A stretch of 64,000 bases of DNA from AWTP1-13 sp963840075 (GTDB lineage: Bacteria > Pseudomonadota > Alphaproteobacteria > Rhizobiales > Hyphomicrobiaceae), in assembly GCA_963840075.1 (NCBI GenBank), contig CAWIXS010000006.1:10609-74608 (forward strand), in the 5' to 3' direction. Below the pieces are notes generated by a model. That model ran no database searches, was not told where the DNA came from, and was given only the letters and a program-made list of their open reading frames with translations. The translations under genes were made by a program, and so were the position numbers. Numbering within the stretch: the stretch's first letter is position 1; the number at the start of each line of letters is the position of its first letter. Of this stretch, positions 35,729 to 45,289 are shown in pieces.

Positions 35729-36749
35729 AGCTCGCCAGATCGGCCGCGAAGCGGTCCACCGTCTCCGGCGGCGTGTCCCAGGCGCACATCAGCCGGCAGC
35801 CGGCATCGCCCCAGGGGTAGAACTGCCAGCCGCGCGCGCGCAGGCGCTCCTGGATGCCGGCGTCGAGCGCGATGAAGGCGCTGTTGCTCTCCACCGGAGC
35901 CATCAGCGCAACGCCCGGCACTTGTGCGATGCGATGCCACAGCCGCATGGCCATGGCGTTGGCGTGCGCGGCATTTCTGATCCAGGCGCCACTCTCCAGG
36001 AGGCCGACCCAGGGCGCCGTCAGGAGCCGCATCTTGGAGTTGAGCTGGCCCGCCTGCTTGACGCGCCACTCGAACTCGCGCGCCAGATCCGCGTCGAAGA
36101 ACAGCACGGCCTCGCCGGCGGCGAGCCCGTTCTTCACCCCGCCGAAGCACAGCACGTCGACGCCGGCGCGCCAGGAGAGATCGGCCGGGGTGCAGCCGAG
36201 CGCCGCCACGGCGTTGGCGAAGCGCGCCCCGTCCATGTGCACCTTCAGGTCATGCCGGCGTGCCACCTCGATGAGCGCGCGCAGCTCCTCGAGCGTATAG
36301 ACGGTGCCCATCTCCGTCGCCTGGGTCAGCGACAGGACGCGCGGGCGCACGCTGTGGACGCCTCGGCCCTGGCCCGCCAGCGCCTCGACCGCGGCCGGGG
36401 TGAGCTTGGCCGAAGGCGTCGCGGCAGTCGCGATCTTGGCGCCGCCGGCGAAGAAGCCGGGTGCGCCGGCCTCGTCGGTCTCGACGTGGGACTCCGCATG
36501 CGCAATCACGGCGTGCCAGGGCAGGCAGAGCTGGGCCAGCGCCAGCGCGTTGGCGGCCGTCCCGTTGAAGACGAAGAACACCTCGCAGTCGCGCTCGAAG
36601 AGGGCGCGCAGGAGGTCGCGGGCCTTCCCGGTCCAGGCATCGTCGCCGTAGCCGATGGCGTGGCCCTCCGCGTTGGCGGCGAGGAACGCCTCGAGCGCCT
36701 CGGGGCACATGCCGGCATTGTTGTCGGAGGCGAACTGCTGCTGCGGCAT
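35700..36749 (-). CDS. ltaE: Low-specificity L-threonine aldolase (PLP enzyme)
   Basis: A 349-residue fold-type I PLP enzyme. MPQQQFASDNNAGMCPEALE opens the protein and FNGTAANALAL binds the cofactor phosphate. AHAESHVETDEAGAPGFFAG contains the conserved His/Glu region, and HMDGARFANAV the Asp that contacts the pyridine N. FGGVKNGLAAGEAVLF carries the Schiff-base Lys, and RLMCAWDT is near the end. It cleaves L-threonine and allo-threonine to glycine and acetaldehyde. The last residues (SCRAGWRGSA) are encoded by the right arm of a palindromic repeat, so the C-terminus was extended or replaced by it. Confidence 0.88.
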   Translation of the reverse strand: MPQQQFASDNNAGMCPEALEAFLAANAEGHAIGYGDDAWTGKARDLLRALFERDCEVFFVFNGTAANALALAQLCLPWHAVIAHAESHVETDEAGAPGFFAGGAKIATAATPSAKLTPAAVEALAGQGRGVHSVRPRVLSLTQATEMGTVYTLEELRALIEVARRHDLKVHMDGARFANAVAALGCTPADLSWRAGVDVLCFGGVKNGLAAGEAVLFFDADLAREFEWRVKQAGQLNSKMRLLTAPWVGLLESGAWIRNAAHANAMAMRLWHRIAQVPGVALMAPVESNSAFIALDAGIQERLRARGWQFYPWGDAGCRLMCAWDTPPETVDRFAADLASCRAGWRGSA

Positions 36750-36763
36750 GCGTGCCCTCGTGC

Positions 36764-36841
36764 AGGTTGGGTCAAGCCCGCGCAGCCGCGGGAAGACCCA
36801 ACACGGCCCGTTGGGTCTGCAGCTTCGCCTTGACCCAACCT
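36764..36841. repeat. Palindromic intergenic repeat, second family
   Basis: AGGTTGGGTCA at 36764-36774 mirrors TGACCCAACCT at 36831-36841, with an inner GACCCAAC ... GTTGGGTC pair. It sits between the divergent threonine aldolase and DMT permease genes. A half-like gtaggttgggt word recurs at about 2017. Confidence 0.75.
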
Positions 36842-36913
36842 ACGCCGCGTGCACACCCCAGACCAGCACCGCCCGCGATTGCGAGTGGGGCTGCGGTCGG
36901 TGCAAATGGCCCC

Positions 36914-37843
36914 ATGCAGGACCTCGCCGCACGCGCCGGCGCGCCGCTCAGGCTGGGCGCCGTCGAATGGGGATTGATCGCGCTCCAGTCGATGCTCTGG
37001 GGCAGCTCCTACTTCTTCATTGAGGTGGCCCAGCCCGAGCTGCCCGCCTTCACCCTGGCGGCGCTGCGCACCATTCCTGCGGCCGCCGCCCTCTTCTTGA
37101 TCGTGCTGCCGCTCGGCTACCGGCTGCCCGCGACCTTGGCGGAATGGCGGCTCTTCATCGCCTTCTCCGCGTTCAACACGGTGCTGCCGTTCCTGCTCAT
37201 CGTCTGGGGCCAGGCGCGCGCCACCGGCGGCATGGCGGCGATCCTCAACGCCACCGCCCCGCTGTTCGGGATTGTCCTGGCGCACCTCCTCACCCACGAC
37301 GAGAAGCTCTCCTGGAGCAAGGTGGCGGGCGTCCTGGTCGGGGTCGCGGGCGTCGGCATCCTGGTGGGCTGGGACGTCGTGGCCGGCTCGTCGGCGGACC
37401 TGATGGCGCGCCTCGCGCTGCTGGCCGCCCCCTTCTGCTATGTCCTGGCCAACATCTACGTGCGCCGCCGGCTCGGCCGGTATCCGCCATTCGTGATCGC
37501 GGTGATGCAGATGGTGGGCGCCATGTTCGTCACCTTTCCGCTGGCGCTCGCCGTCGATCGGCCGTGGACCCTTGCGGCGCCGTCGCTGGCGGCGCTCGGC
37601 GCCATCGTGGGCATGGGTGTGCTGGGCTCCGCGCTCGCCGCGCTGTGCCATTTCACGGTGCTGCAGCGCGCCGGCGCCACCAACGCCTCGCTGGTGACGC
37701 TGATCATGCCGCTCACGCCGATCCTGCTCGGCGGGGTTTTTCTCGGCGAGCAGCTGAGCGGGCGCGACGTGGCCGGCGCCCTGGTGATTGCCGCCGCCCT
37801 CGTCATCATCGATGGACGGGTGCTGCGCCTGCGGCGACCGTAG
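36914..37843 (+). CDS. DMT-superfamily permease (EamA family)
   Basis: A 309-residue inner-membrane protein with ten predicted spans in two EamA repeats: WGLIALQSMLWGSSYFFIEV starts repeat 1 and LALLAAPFCYVLANIYVRRR starts repeat 2. PLTPILLGGVFLGEQLSGRD near the end is the usual EamA signature of the second repeat. Family members export amino acids, metabolites or drugs; substrate unknown. The start MQDLAARAG at 36914 is chosen because the longer frame crosses the palindromic repeat. Confidence 0.85.
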   Translation: MQDLAARAGAPLRLGAVEWGLIALQSMLWGSSYFFIEVAQPELPAFTLAALRTIPAAAALFLIVLPLGYRLPATLAEWRLFIAFSAFNTVLPFLLIVWGQARATGGMAAILNATAPLFGIVLAHLLTHDEKLSWSKVAGVLVGVAGVGILVGWDVVAGSSADLMARLALLAAPFCYVLANIYVRRRLGRYPPFVIAVMQMVGAMFVTFPLALAVDRPWTLAAPSLAALGAIVGMGVLGSALAALCHFTVLQRAGATNASLVTLIMPLTPILLGGVFLGEQLSGRDVAGALVIAAALVIIDGRVLRLRRP

Positions 37844-37850
37844 GCTTACG

Positions 37851-37988
37851 CGCCGAGGGCGGCAGCGAGGCGTTGGTCGGCGTCTTGGGCGGTTGGCCAA
37901 GCTTGGCCTCCAGCTCCGCGATGCGGGCGTGAAGGGCCCTGAATTCCTCGGCAAGAGCACCGTTGCGCTCGACCAGCGCGGCAAGGCG
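37851..37988 (-). pseudogene. IS66-family transposase, N-terminal fragment
   Basis: The reverse frame reads RLAALVERNGALAEEFRALH and ARIAELEAKLGQPPKTPTNA, then SLPPSA, the leucine-zipper and PPKTP(D/T)NSSLPPS segment that opens IS66 TnpC transposases. It breaks directly afterwards, 8 bases from the DMT permease stop, and nothing of the catalytic domain is left. Confidence 0.65.
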
Positions 37989-38302
37989 AGAGCCACCAGA
38001 GCCGGTGACCAAGGGCTCGGCGGCGTGCGCGGCTCGGCGTGAGGTGGCCGCCTTGGGCCCTGAGCTTTGCGCCCGAGCCTTGGCCCCGACCCCGACCCTG
38101 CGGCGAGTTGGAGCCCATGACACACGCCGCGGCACGGCGGTGCCCTCACGGTGGCCACCCACGTTCGCCAGCGCAGGTGCGCTCCGCGCGCTAACAGCCC
38201 GGCGCCGTGCGATGTTACCGGTGCCCTGGGCCTGCTCGGCCTGGACGATGGAGGGGCCGAGCCACCGCGTGGCACGGCCGCCGATCCGGTGCAGAGGTGC
38301 TG

Positions 38303-38833
38303 CTACCAGTTGAGCTTGAAGTTCAAGCCGACGCGGACGACATCGATGTCGCTGTCGGTGAAGTTGAGGTATTCCAGGCGCAACGACGTGGTCTCGGTCA
38401 ACCTGCCCTCGACGCCCAGGCCTAAGACGAGCTCCGTCTCGTTGCCGCCGTGGTCGAAGTTGATGACGCCGAGGCCGGCGGTGCCGTAGGCCAGGATGCC
38501 GGGGGTGACGAGATACCCCAGGCGGCCACGGAAAGTCGCGAACCAGTCGACGTGGTCAGCGTCCGTGAACGAGATGTCGCCTTCGATGCCGTAGATCACC
38601 TTGCCGCTGCGCCAGTTGCGGCCGAGTTGCACGCCGCCAACCATGGCGTCGTCCCCCCAGGTGTCGGCAGTGCCGAGATGAACACCGCCATAGAGGCCCG
38701 TCCAGGACCAAGGAATGTTGGGCCAGTCTGCCCCCTTGCCCTTGTTGAGCCCATCAGCTGAAGCCACGGTTGCGCCGGCTGCCATGCCGAGCGACACCGT
38801 CAACGCCAGCAAGCTCCTCCGCCAAAACGTCAT
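38303..38833 (-). CDS. Outer-membrane beta-barrel protein (Omp25/31-like)
   Basis: A 176-residue protein starting at 38833 behind GGGAGAACCAG, with a signal peptide (SLLALTVSLGMAAGATVASA). The mature part is an eight-strand barrel: WSWTGLYGGVHLGTADTW, GGVQLGRNWRSGKVIYGIEG, FATFRGRLGYLVTPGILAYG, LGLGVEGRLTETTSLRLEYL, ending in the strand VVRVGLNFKLNW with a terminal aromatic residue, as required for BAM insertion. Similar small barrels are abundant in Rhizobiales. The gene stands alone. Confidence 0.85.
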   Translation of the reverse strand: MTFWRRSLLALTVSLGMAAGATVASADGLNKGKGADWPNIPWSWTGLYGGVHLGTADTWGDDAMVGGVQLGRNWRSGKVIYGIEGDISFTDADHVDWFATFRGRLGYLVTPGILAYGTAGLGVINFDHGGNETELVLGLGVEGRLTETTSLRLEYLNFTDSDIDVVRVGLNFKLNW

Positions 38834-39173
38834 TTCTGGTTCTCCCTCGTGTGTGCGCTTATTCCCCCGACACCGGTCAAGAGCCCCCGACCCATCGACC
38901 CAGCCTACGCGCCTTTGTGTCCGCCATGAGAGCAGAGGCGTGGCTGCGACGACAGCTCTGACAGACGTCATCCTGCGCAGCTCATGGAATGGTCTTTGCC
39001 TCGCAGAACATATAATCAGATCAATACTATGCGTTCTTTGTCTTATTGCGGGGCTGAGCATTAGTGTGGCGAGTACAACACATAGCTCGAGAAAAATAGA
39101 GGGGCTGCATGCCGGCGCAGGCACCAAGTCTGAGGCCATGCCCTCATGCTGGCCGCCTCATTTCACCTCGGCG
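38834..39173. other. Intergenic region with AT-rich segment
   Basis: About 340 bases. A noticeably AT-rich part (about 38980-39110) includes acatataatcag at 39008-39019, but no -35 at proper spacing is obvious. It presumably contains the promoter of the beta-barrel gene (leftward). No gene seen. Confidence 0.45.
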
Positions 39174-40316
39174 CTAATCTGCCCTACGTCCACTTCCCAG
39201 CACCTCCACGATCTTCTGCGCGACGTACCGGTTGCCGTTCGGCGAGACGTGGCAGAAGTCGATGTAGATGTGCTCGTCGCGGTCGAGGATGCCCGTGAGG
39301 TCGTGAAGGCCGGGCCGCCCCGCCATCGCCGCCCTGACGAGCGGATAGACCGCCTCGTACTGCTTTCTCTGGATGTCGGCGAGGCGGATGTGGTCCTTCC
39401 TGGTGTCGCTGAAGTGCGCGACCGGCTGCAGGATGCCGACGAACCGGCCGCCGTGCGCCTCGGTGAGCTTGCGCGCCATCTCCCAGTCCTGCATCAGGGC
39501 GTCGGCCACCCGTCGCGCCTTGGCCGGGTCGGTGTGCAATCGCAAAGCTGCGCTCCAGTGCTCGTCTCGTTGCGCGTCCACAGCGGCGATCCGCTCGGCG
39601 ACCACGCGCGCCACCGCCACCAGCGGCTCCGACCATGTACTGCAGGCCGTAGACGTTCTCGCCCTGGTCGACGCCAGGGCGGACCTGTATGCTCGTCCTC
39701 CCGCGCGTGCGCTCCGGGCCGGTCTCCCGAGCGGCACTTGTGCAGGACCTCGTTTACCCCGTCGTAGAACACGACCACGTCGGGTCGGTGGCCGTCCTGC
39801 AGGAGCTGGATGAGGAGCATCAGGCTCTGGTGCGCGATCCAGGCCGACTCGCCGAAGTTCTCCGCCCGGAAGCCGCCGATCTGCGAGACCAGCGACGGGA
39901 TCGTATTGGCGTCGTCCGCGCCGGTCCCCCACATCGTCGACCCGCCGAAGAAGTAGATCGACGGCTTCGCTCGCATCCGCGGTGCCGACCGTCGCGCGCT
40001 GGTGAAACGGCCCTACGACGTTGATGGTCTCGCCTTTGAACAGGGGACGACGCCAGCCGATGTAGCTCAGGTAATCCGCCTTCAGCGAGGCGAATTCCCC
40101 GAAATGCGTGCTGGCCCACGGGATCGTGGCGTAGTTGGGCAACCGGCTCTTGCGGTCGCTCGTCTTGAGGAAGCGAAGGCTGTTGCCGGCCGTCGCCACG
40201 ACCACGTTGTACACGGTGAAGCCGAGGCAGATCGTCCACACGACGACATTGAAGACGATGAAAACGGCGAGGGCCTGGGCCGCCACCAGCTTGACGATCG
40301 AGCGCACGTTGTCCAT
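39174..40316 (-). pseudogene. SGNH/GDSL hydrolase-family protein, multiply frameshifted
   Basis: The N-terminus is MDNVRSIVKLVAAQALAVFI, a membrane anchor, followed by the NYATIPWASTHFGEFASLKA and DYLSYIGWRRPLFKGETINV regions. A +1 shift near 39985 gives the catalytic block KPSIYFFGGSTMWGTGADDA (Ser nucleophile) and VVVFYDGVNEVLHKC. Another near 39700 gives QGENVYGLQYMV, and one near 39625 returns to EPLVAVARVVAERIAAVDAQ and the end IYIDFCHVSPNGNRYVAQKI with the Asp/His pair. Repaired, it is a membrane-anchored SGNH hydrolase that travels with SxtJ/DUF5989/carbamoyltransferase genes. It probably removes or transfers acyl groups in the envelope. Confidence 0.72.
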
Positions 40317-40336
40317 CCCCCTACCTCGTTCCCGGC

Positions 40337-40428
40337 GTAGGGCGGATTAGGGCGAAGCCCGTAAGTCGCCGTCTTCCCCGTTTCGCCGTGCGATCGGCGG
40401 ATTACGGCTGACGCCTAATCCGCCCTAC
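40337..40428. repeat. Palindromic intergenic repeat, copy 2
   Basis: GTAGGGCGGATTA at 40337 is mirrored by TAATCCGCCCTAC ending at 40428, with inner arms. It is the same family as 35643-35728 and separates the SGNH hydrolase and acyltransferase genes, which are co-oriented. Confidence 0.8.
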
Positions 40429-40455
40429 TCCTACTCTCGAGCACCTCCAACGCAC

Positions 40456-42462
40456 TTACTGCGCTGGCAAAAGCGTCTCAGGGAGGCGCATGGCCTGCGC
40501 GAGGCGCTCCGCTCCCAGCCTATTGAGATGACCAGCATCCCGGTACATGTAGACGCCGTCCAGCACCACATTGCACCATTGCTGATCGCACATCGTGCCA
40601 GAAGGTGAGAAGAAGAAGACATTCTTTCTGGCACGGGCGAGACCGGCCAACAGCGCTTCCGTCTCGCCGATCACCCGCCGCACCTCCGAGAGGTCGCGCC
40701 CGCAAGCGTTCTGGGGCCGGTGCTGCTTTATGGCATTGGCAATGCATCTTACCGGATCGCGAACTAGGGGCGGCACCTCGCCGAGGAGCAGGACCTGGAT
40801 GCCCTTGCTCTCGAGATAATCCAGCGTCTGCTCCAGGCTGCGGCGGAGGATCTCGCTGGAGCGCAGCTCCGATCGCTCGTCGTCCTTCGAGCCCAGGAGA
40901 TAGATCGTCCAGCGTCTCCCGCCTTCGGTGAACAGCAGCTTGCCCGCATACTGGGACCAGGCCTGCGCGAGCACGACCAGGCGCAAGCCCGGGTTCTGCT
41001 CGACAAATCGCACCATTGCCCTCGGCAACTCGGGGCAGCGGGCTTTGCTTGCGAACTGGGAATCGATCTCGAAGCCGCCAAGCAGAGAGGGGCAGGCTCC
41101 TAAAGTGATCTGCCGCCCCGACACACCCGCGGCATTCGCGAGGACGCTAATCGCGGGGACGTAGTGGTCTGCGTGCGAGTCTCCGAACACCGCCAAATCG
41201 AAGGAAGCCCCCTGCGCGCGCCGACCGAATGTGCACGCCGCATCGGTGCCGAAATCGGCAGTCCGTCCGAAGCATCTGCTCTGATGGACATTCTGCGATC
41301 GCGCCGTTGCGTCCAAGTGGCGGATCGCCGGATCGAGGTTGAGGGCCCATCCGCGATCCTTCTCCATGCGGTTGCCGACGAGCGCGACGGCAACGAGACA
41401 AACCGCGCCAGCCGCCACCACATGTCCGGCGCGGAACGTCGTCATTCGGCGCAGCGGCTGCTCGATCAGACGGTAGCTCACGAACGCCGCGAGCAGGCTC
41501 AATCCCAGGATGCCTGCGACCTCCTCCCAGTGCAGCGGCCGGTCGAAGTGATAGCGCCCAAACGCCAGGAGCGGCCAATGCCACAGATACAACGAGTAGG
41601 AGACCAGCCCGATGCCCACCATCGGGGAAATCGACAGGAGCCTGCGGACGAACGTCCACCTGTCGCTGCCTGACAGGATCAGCATGGCCGCGCCGGCGCA
41701 AGCCGGCAGTGCCAAGTAGGCGCCGAGCGGATGCGACTGCAGCGGAGCGACAACGGCAACGACGATCAACAGTGCCCCAACGGCTGCAAGCGTCTCGGCC
41801 GTCCTCGGAGCAACCGGCCGACGCCTGTGCGACAGGGCCAAGGCGGCGCCGAGCATCAACTCCCAGGCCCGACATGGGGTGAGGAAGAAAGCCGCGTTGC
41901 CCTGCCCAGAATTGGTCAACGCGAGCCATGCAACGAGGGAGGCGGCGCCCACGATCCATGCGAGCACCGCCAGCTGTCGGAACCGACGGATGGTAGTGGC
42001 CAGAACCGCGCACAAGAGCGGCCATACCAGATAGAACTGCTCCTCTATCGACAGCGACCACGTGTGCAGGAGAGGCTTCAGCTCCGAAGGCGCGTCGAAG
42101 TAGCCCGCTCGCTCGTAGAAGTCGATGTTGGAGACGAAAAGGGCAGAGGTGCCAAGTGTGCGCGCAAAATCTCGAATATCGCCCGGCAGCATCAATAGCG
42201 TCGCGAGAACAGCGCTCACCACGTAGACGACGAGTAGGGCCGGAACGATGCGCTTTATGCGCCGCTGGTAGAAGTGCAGGAGGGAAAAGCGGCGTCCGGC
42301 AATATCCGATAAGATCAATCCCGTTATGAGATACCCGGAAATAACAAAAAAGATATCAACGCCGACGAAGCCACCCGAGAAGACTGGCACCTTTGCATGA
42401 AAAAGGACTACTGCCAGCACAGCGATGGCACGTAGGCCGTCGATATCCCGTCGGTAGTCCAT
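40456..42462 (-). CDS. Acyltransferase-3 family protein with C-terminal SGNH domain (OafA/OatA-like)
   Basis: A 668-residue protein. Residues 1-375 are an acyltransferase-3 membrane domain with about ten spans: MDYRRDIDGLRAIAVLAVVL with the Arg and His of the DGLRA...FH motif, GFVGVDIFFVISGYLIT, LHTWSLSIEEQFYLVWPLL and SYSLYLWHWPLL. Residues about 420-665 form a periplasmic SGNH domain with FDLAVFGDSHADHYVPAI and a C-terminal YRDAGHLNRLGAERLAQAM supplying Asp/His. Such two-domain proteins O-acetylate or O-acylate surface glycans or peptidoglycan. It sits inside the carbamoyltransferase/SGNH gene set. Start at 42462. Confidence 0.88.
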   Translation of the reverse strand: MDYRRDIDGLRAIAVLAVVLFHAKVPVFSGGFVGVDIFFVISGYLITGLILSDIAGRRFSLLHFYQRRIKRIVPALLVVYVVSAVLATLLMLPGDIRDFARTLGTSALFVSNIDFYERAGYFDAPSELKPLLHTWSLSIEEQFYLVWPLLCAVLATTIRRFRQLAVLAWIVGAASLVAWLALTNSGQGNAAFFLTPCRAWELMLGAALALSHRRRPVAPRTAETLAAVGALLIVVAVVAPLQSHPLGAYLALPACAGAAMLILSGSDRWTFVRRLLSISPMVGIGLVSYSLYLWHWPLLAFGRYHFDRPLHWEEVAGILGLSLLAAFVSYRLIEQPLRRMTTFRAGHVVAAGAVCLVAVALVGNRMEKDRGWALNLDPAIRHLDATARSQNVHQSRCFGRTADFGTDAACTFGRRAQGASFDLAVFGDSHADHYVPAISVLANAAGVSGRQITLGACPSLLGGFEIDSQFASKARCPELPRAMVRFVEQNPGLRLVVLAQAWSQYAGKLLFTEGGRRWTIYLLGSKDDERSELRSSEILRRSLEQTLDYLESKGIQVLLLGEVPPLVRDPVRCIANAIKQHRPQNACGRDLSEVRRVIGETEALLAGLARARKNVFFFSPSGTMCDQQWCNVVLDGVYMYRDAGHLNRLGAERLAQAMRLPETLLPAQ

Positions 42463-42509
42463 AGACGCACCGATACTTTGATCGCGAGCCTCGCCTCGAC
42501 CGACGCGGA

Positions 42510-44357
42510 TCAATCCAGCTCGAACTTGTCCTTGTAGTCCTGCGCCAGCGACGCATCCTGCTCCTCCTTGCGAAGGACGCAGTTGCCGACCACCAGCGTC
42601 TCCATCTCGGTGCCCATGAAGCAGCGGAAGGCGTCCTCGGGCGTGCACACGATCGGCTCGCCGCGCACGTTGAAGCTGGTGTTGACCAGCACCGGGCACC
42701 CGGTGCGCCGCTTGAAGGCCGAGAGGAGCGCGTGGTAGCGCGGGTTGGTCTCGGCGTGCACGGTCTGGATGCGCGCCGAGTAGTCCACGTGCGTCACCGC
42801 CGGGATCTCGGAGCGCACCACGTTGAGCTTGTCGATACCGAACAGCGCAGCCGCCTCCGCGCTCATCGCCCGCCGCCGGCTCTCCTTCACGTCGGCCACC
42901 ATGCAGCATGTAGGGGCTGTCGCCGTCGAGCTCGAAGTAGTCCGCCACGTCCTCGCGCAGCACCGAGGGCGCGAACGGGCGGAAGCTCTCGCGATACTTG
43001 ATCTTGAGGTTCAGGTTCTTCTGCATCTCGGGGTTGCGCGGGTCGCCCAGGATCGAGCGGGCGCCGAGCGCACGCGGCCCGAACTCCATGCGGCCCTGGA
43101 ACCAGCCCACGGCGTGTCCCGCCTCCAGCGCCGCTGCAGGTGCGCTCGTAGAGCTCCGGCTCGGCCACCACGGTGAACTGCGCCCCGGCTGCCTCGAGCC
43201 GCCGCTCGATCTCCTCCTGCGCGAACTCGGGCCCCAGGTAGGAGCCCTGCATGGCATCGAGCCCGCCGTTGCCCCCGTCGAGCTGCCGCGGATGGCCGAA
43301 GTGCTGGTGATAGGCGGCGAGCGCCGCGCCCAGCGCGCCGCCGGCATCGCCCGCCGCCGGCTGGATGAAGATGCGCTCGAAGGCGCCGTCGCGCAGCACC
43401 TTGCCGTTGGCGACGCAGTTCAAGCGCCACGCCGCCGGCGAGGCACAGGTTGGGGATGCGGTAGGTCTCCGCGAGGTTGCGCGTGATGCGCAGCATGATC
43501 TCCTCGGTCACCTTCTGCACCGAGGCGGCGAGGTCCATCTCGCGCTGGGTGAGGCGCGCCTCCGGGTCGCGCGGCGGCCCGCCGAACAGGTCGTGGAACC
43601 TGCGCGAGGTCATGGTGAGGCCGGTCGCGTAGTTGAAATAGCTCTGGTCGAGCCAGAACGAGCCGTCCTCCTTCAGGTCGATCAGGTTCTCGAGGATCGC
43701 CTGGGCGAACCTGGGCTCCCCGTAGGGCGCGAGCCCCATCACCTTGTACTCGCCCGAGTTCACCTTGAACCCGGTGTAGTAGGTGAAGGCCGAATAGAGC
43801 AGGCCGATGCTGTGCGGAAAGCGGATCTCGCGCTCGACCTCCAGCGTATTGCCGCGCCCGATGGAGACCGAGGTGGTGGCCCATTCCCCCACCCCGTCCA
43901 TGGTCAGCACCACCGCCTCCTCGAACGGCGAGGGGAAGAAGGCAGAGGCCGCGTGGCTCTGGTGGTGCTCGGCGAAGAGCAGCTTGTCCCCCACCTTGCC
44001 GCTCGCCGCGAAGCCTGAGAGCGCCTTCTCCAGGTTCGGCTTCTGGAACAGCTTCTCCTTGATCCACAGCGGGATCGCCATGCGGAAGGAGGAGAACCCG
44101 CGCGGCGCGTTGGCGAGGTAGGTCTCCAACAGCCGCTCGAACTTGATCAGCGGCTTCTCGAAGAACACCACGGCGTCGACCTGATCGAGGTCGACGTTGC
44201 CGGCTTGGAGGCAAAAGCGGATCGCCTCCGCCGGGAAGCCGGCGTCGTGGCGCTTGCGCGTGAAGCGCTCCTCCTGCGCGGCCGCGACGATGCGGCCGTC
44301 CTCGATGAGGGCGGCCGCGCTGTCGTGATAGAAGGCCGAGAGGCCCAGCAGACGCAT
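42510..44357 (-). pseudogene. NodU/CmcH-type carbamoyltransferase, three +1 frameshifts
   Basis: Repaired length is about 615 residues, the family norm. MRLLGLSAFYHDSAAALIED opens the Kae1-like N-terminal domain; HHQSHAASAF gives the metal-binding histidines and LTMDGVGEWATTSVSIG the ATP-binding part. One extra base near 43422 separates LCLAGGVAL from NCVANGKVL; a second near 43143 separates LYERT from ALEAGHAVGWFQGRMEFGPR; a third near 42907 separates GDSPYML from VADVKESRRR. The end has PVLVNTSFNVRGEPIV. The enzyme transfers carbamoyl from carbamoyl phosphate to a hydroxyl of a sugar or lipid. Genes for SxtJ and DUF5989 lie upstream in the same direction. Confidence 0.8.
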
Positions 44358-44376
44358 CGGGGAGGGCCTTGGGCGG

Positions 44377-44529
44377 TCAGAAGATGGTGTAGATGAACGG
44401 CGCCACCGCCGACCCCTGCGCCAGCACCAGGAGCCCGCCGAACAGCAGGACGACCGCCAGGATCGGCAACAGCCACCACTTCTTGCGCGCGCCCATGTAG
44501 GCGAACAGCTCGCGGGTCAGTGTCAGCAT
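44377..44529 (-). CDS. DUF5989 family small membrane protein
   Basis: A 50-residue protein, MLTLTRELFAYMGARKKWWL then PILAVVLLFGGLLVLAQGS and APFIYTIF: one amphipathic N-terminal helix with ARKKWW and a single membrane span. A GGAGGG site lies upstream. It matches DUF5989, which repeatedly occurs between SxtJ and carbamoyltransferase genes. Probably an inner-membrane accessory of the modification system; activity unknown. Confidence 0.78.
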   Translation of the reverse strand: MLTLTRELFAYMGARKKWWLLPILAVVLLFGGLLVLAQGSAVAPFIYTIF

Positions 44530-44593
44530 CGCATGTCCCTCCATTCCCTTCCCGTTCGGCGCCTGCGCCTGCTTTTGGGCCGGCACCCTAATC

Positions 44594-45013
44594 TCAGAAC
44601 TGGTTCGTCATCGCGCTCTGTGCGCCCGCCTTGCGGTCGATCCAGTAGGTCGCGCCGGGCCCTCTCGCCCGCCGCGACCTCAAGGGGTCGTGGCGGAGGC
44701 GCATGATCAGGCCGCCCGGCAGGAACACCACCACGAACATGGCGAGCATCACCAGCGGGTTGACCACCCGGTGCAGCAGGAGCCCGATCTGGAACCACAG
44801 CAGGTTGAGCGGCTTGAGCAGCCACGGCGCGGCCAGGCTGATGGCTGCGAGCGCCACCGCCACGCCGGCGGCGATCCAGAGCACGTTGGGCGTGTTGCGC
44901 CACAAGAGCGCCACCACCAGGGCCACGCAGGCGAACACGAGGCCCGTGGACCGCTCCGACGGCGGCTTCACCGCCGCCGCATGGCCGAAGCTTTCGTGGA
45001 AATTCTTGCGCAT
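44594..45013 (-). CDS. SxtJ-like membrane protein
   Basis: A 139-residue protein with three hydrophobic segments: GLVFACVALVVALLW, VLWIAAGVAVALAAISLAAP, and VVNPLVMLAMFVVVFLPGGL, followed by a cytosolic tail LRHDPLRSR and a TYWIDR segment. This is the SxtJ pattern, first named in saxitoxin clusters and widespread beside DUF5989 and carbamoyltransferase genes. First gene of the leftward cluster. Start at 45013 behind GGGGGAGCACTG. Function unknown. Confidence 0.78.
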   Translation of the reverse strand: MRKNFHESFGHAAAVKPPSERSTGLVFACVALVVALLWRNTPNVLWIAAGVAVALAAISLAAPWLLKPLNLLWFQIGLLLHRVVNPLVMLAMFVVVFLPGGLIMRLRHDPLRSRRARGPGATYWIDRKAGAQSAMTNQF

Positions 45014-45265
45014 CAGTGCTCCCCCCGGCACGCCCGCCTGTTATCTATCCCATATCCGACTCTCGATTGCCAAGACGAAGGCATTCTTCCCTGCAGATGG
45101 GCGCTCGAATTTCCTGGCGCTGCAGTTTTGCTGTGACGGGCAACCGGCGCCGGAGCGCAGCCGCGTTGTCACCCCGGAGTTTCGCCTCAGCGACATATCG
45201 CGACCCACAAACCTCGCAGGCGGCGATACGGAGCCCGGCACAGCCCGGCACGCAATGCCCTTGCG

Positions 45266-45280
45266 GAACATCCGACGAAC
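45266..45280. promoter_or_regulatory. LexA (SOS) box 1, GAAC-N7-GAAC
   Basis: GAAC-ATCCGAC-GAAC is a perfect match to the alphaproteobacterial LexA operator (the complement of GTTC-N7-GTTC). It lies 78 bases upstream of lexA, consistent with autoregulation. Confidence 0.75.
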
Positions 45281-45289
45281 AACTATGAT

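Noticed and set aside
36506..38275. 589-codon reverse open frame
   Set aside because: Runs antisense to the DMT permease and through a palindromic repeat; no recognisable protein except the true start region of ltaE in another frame.
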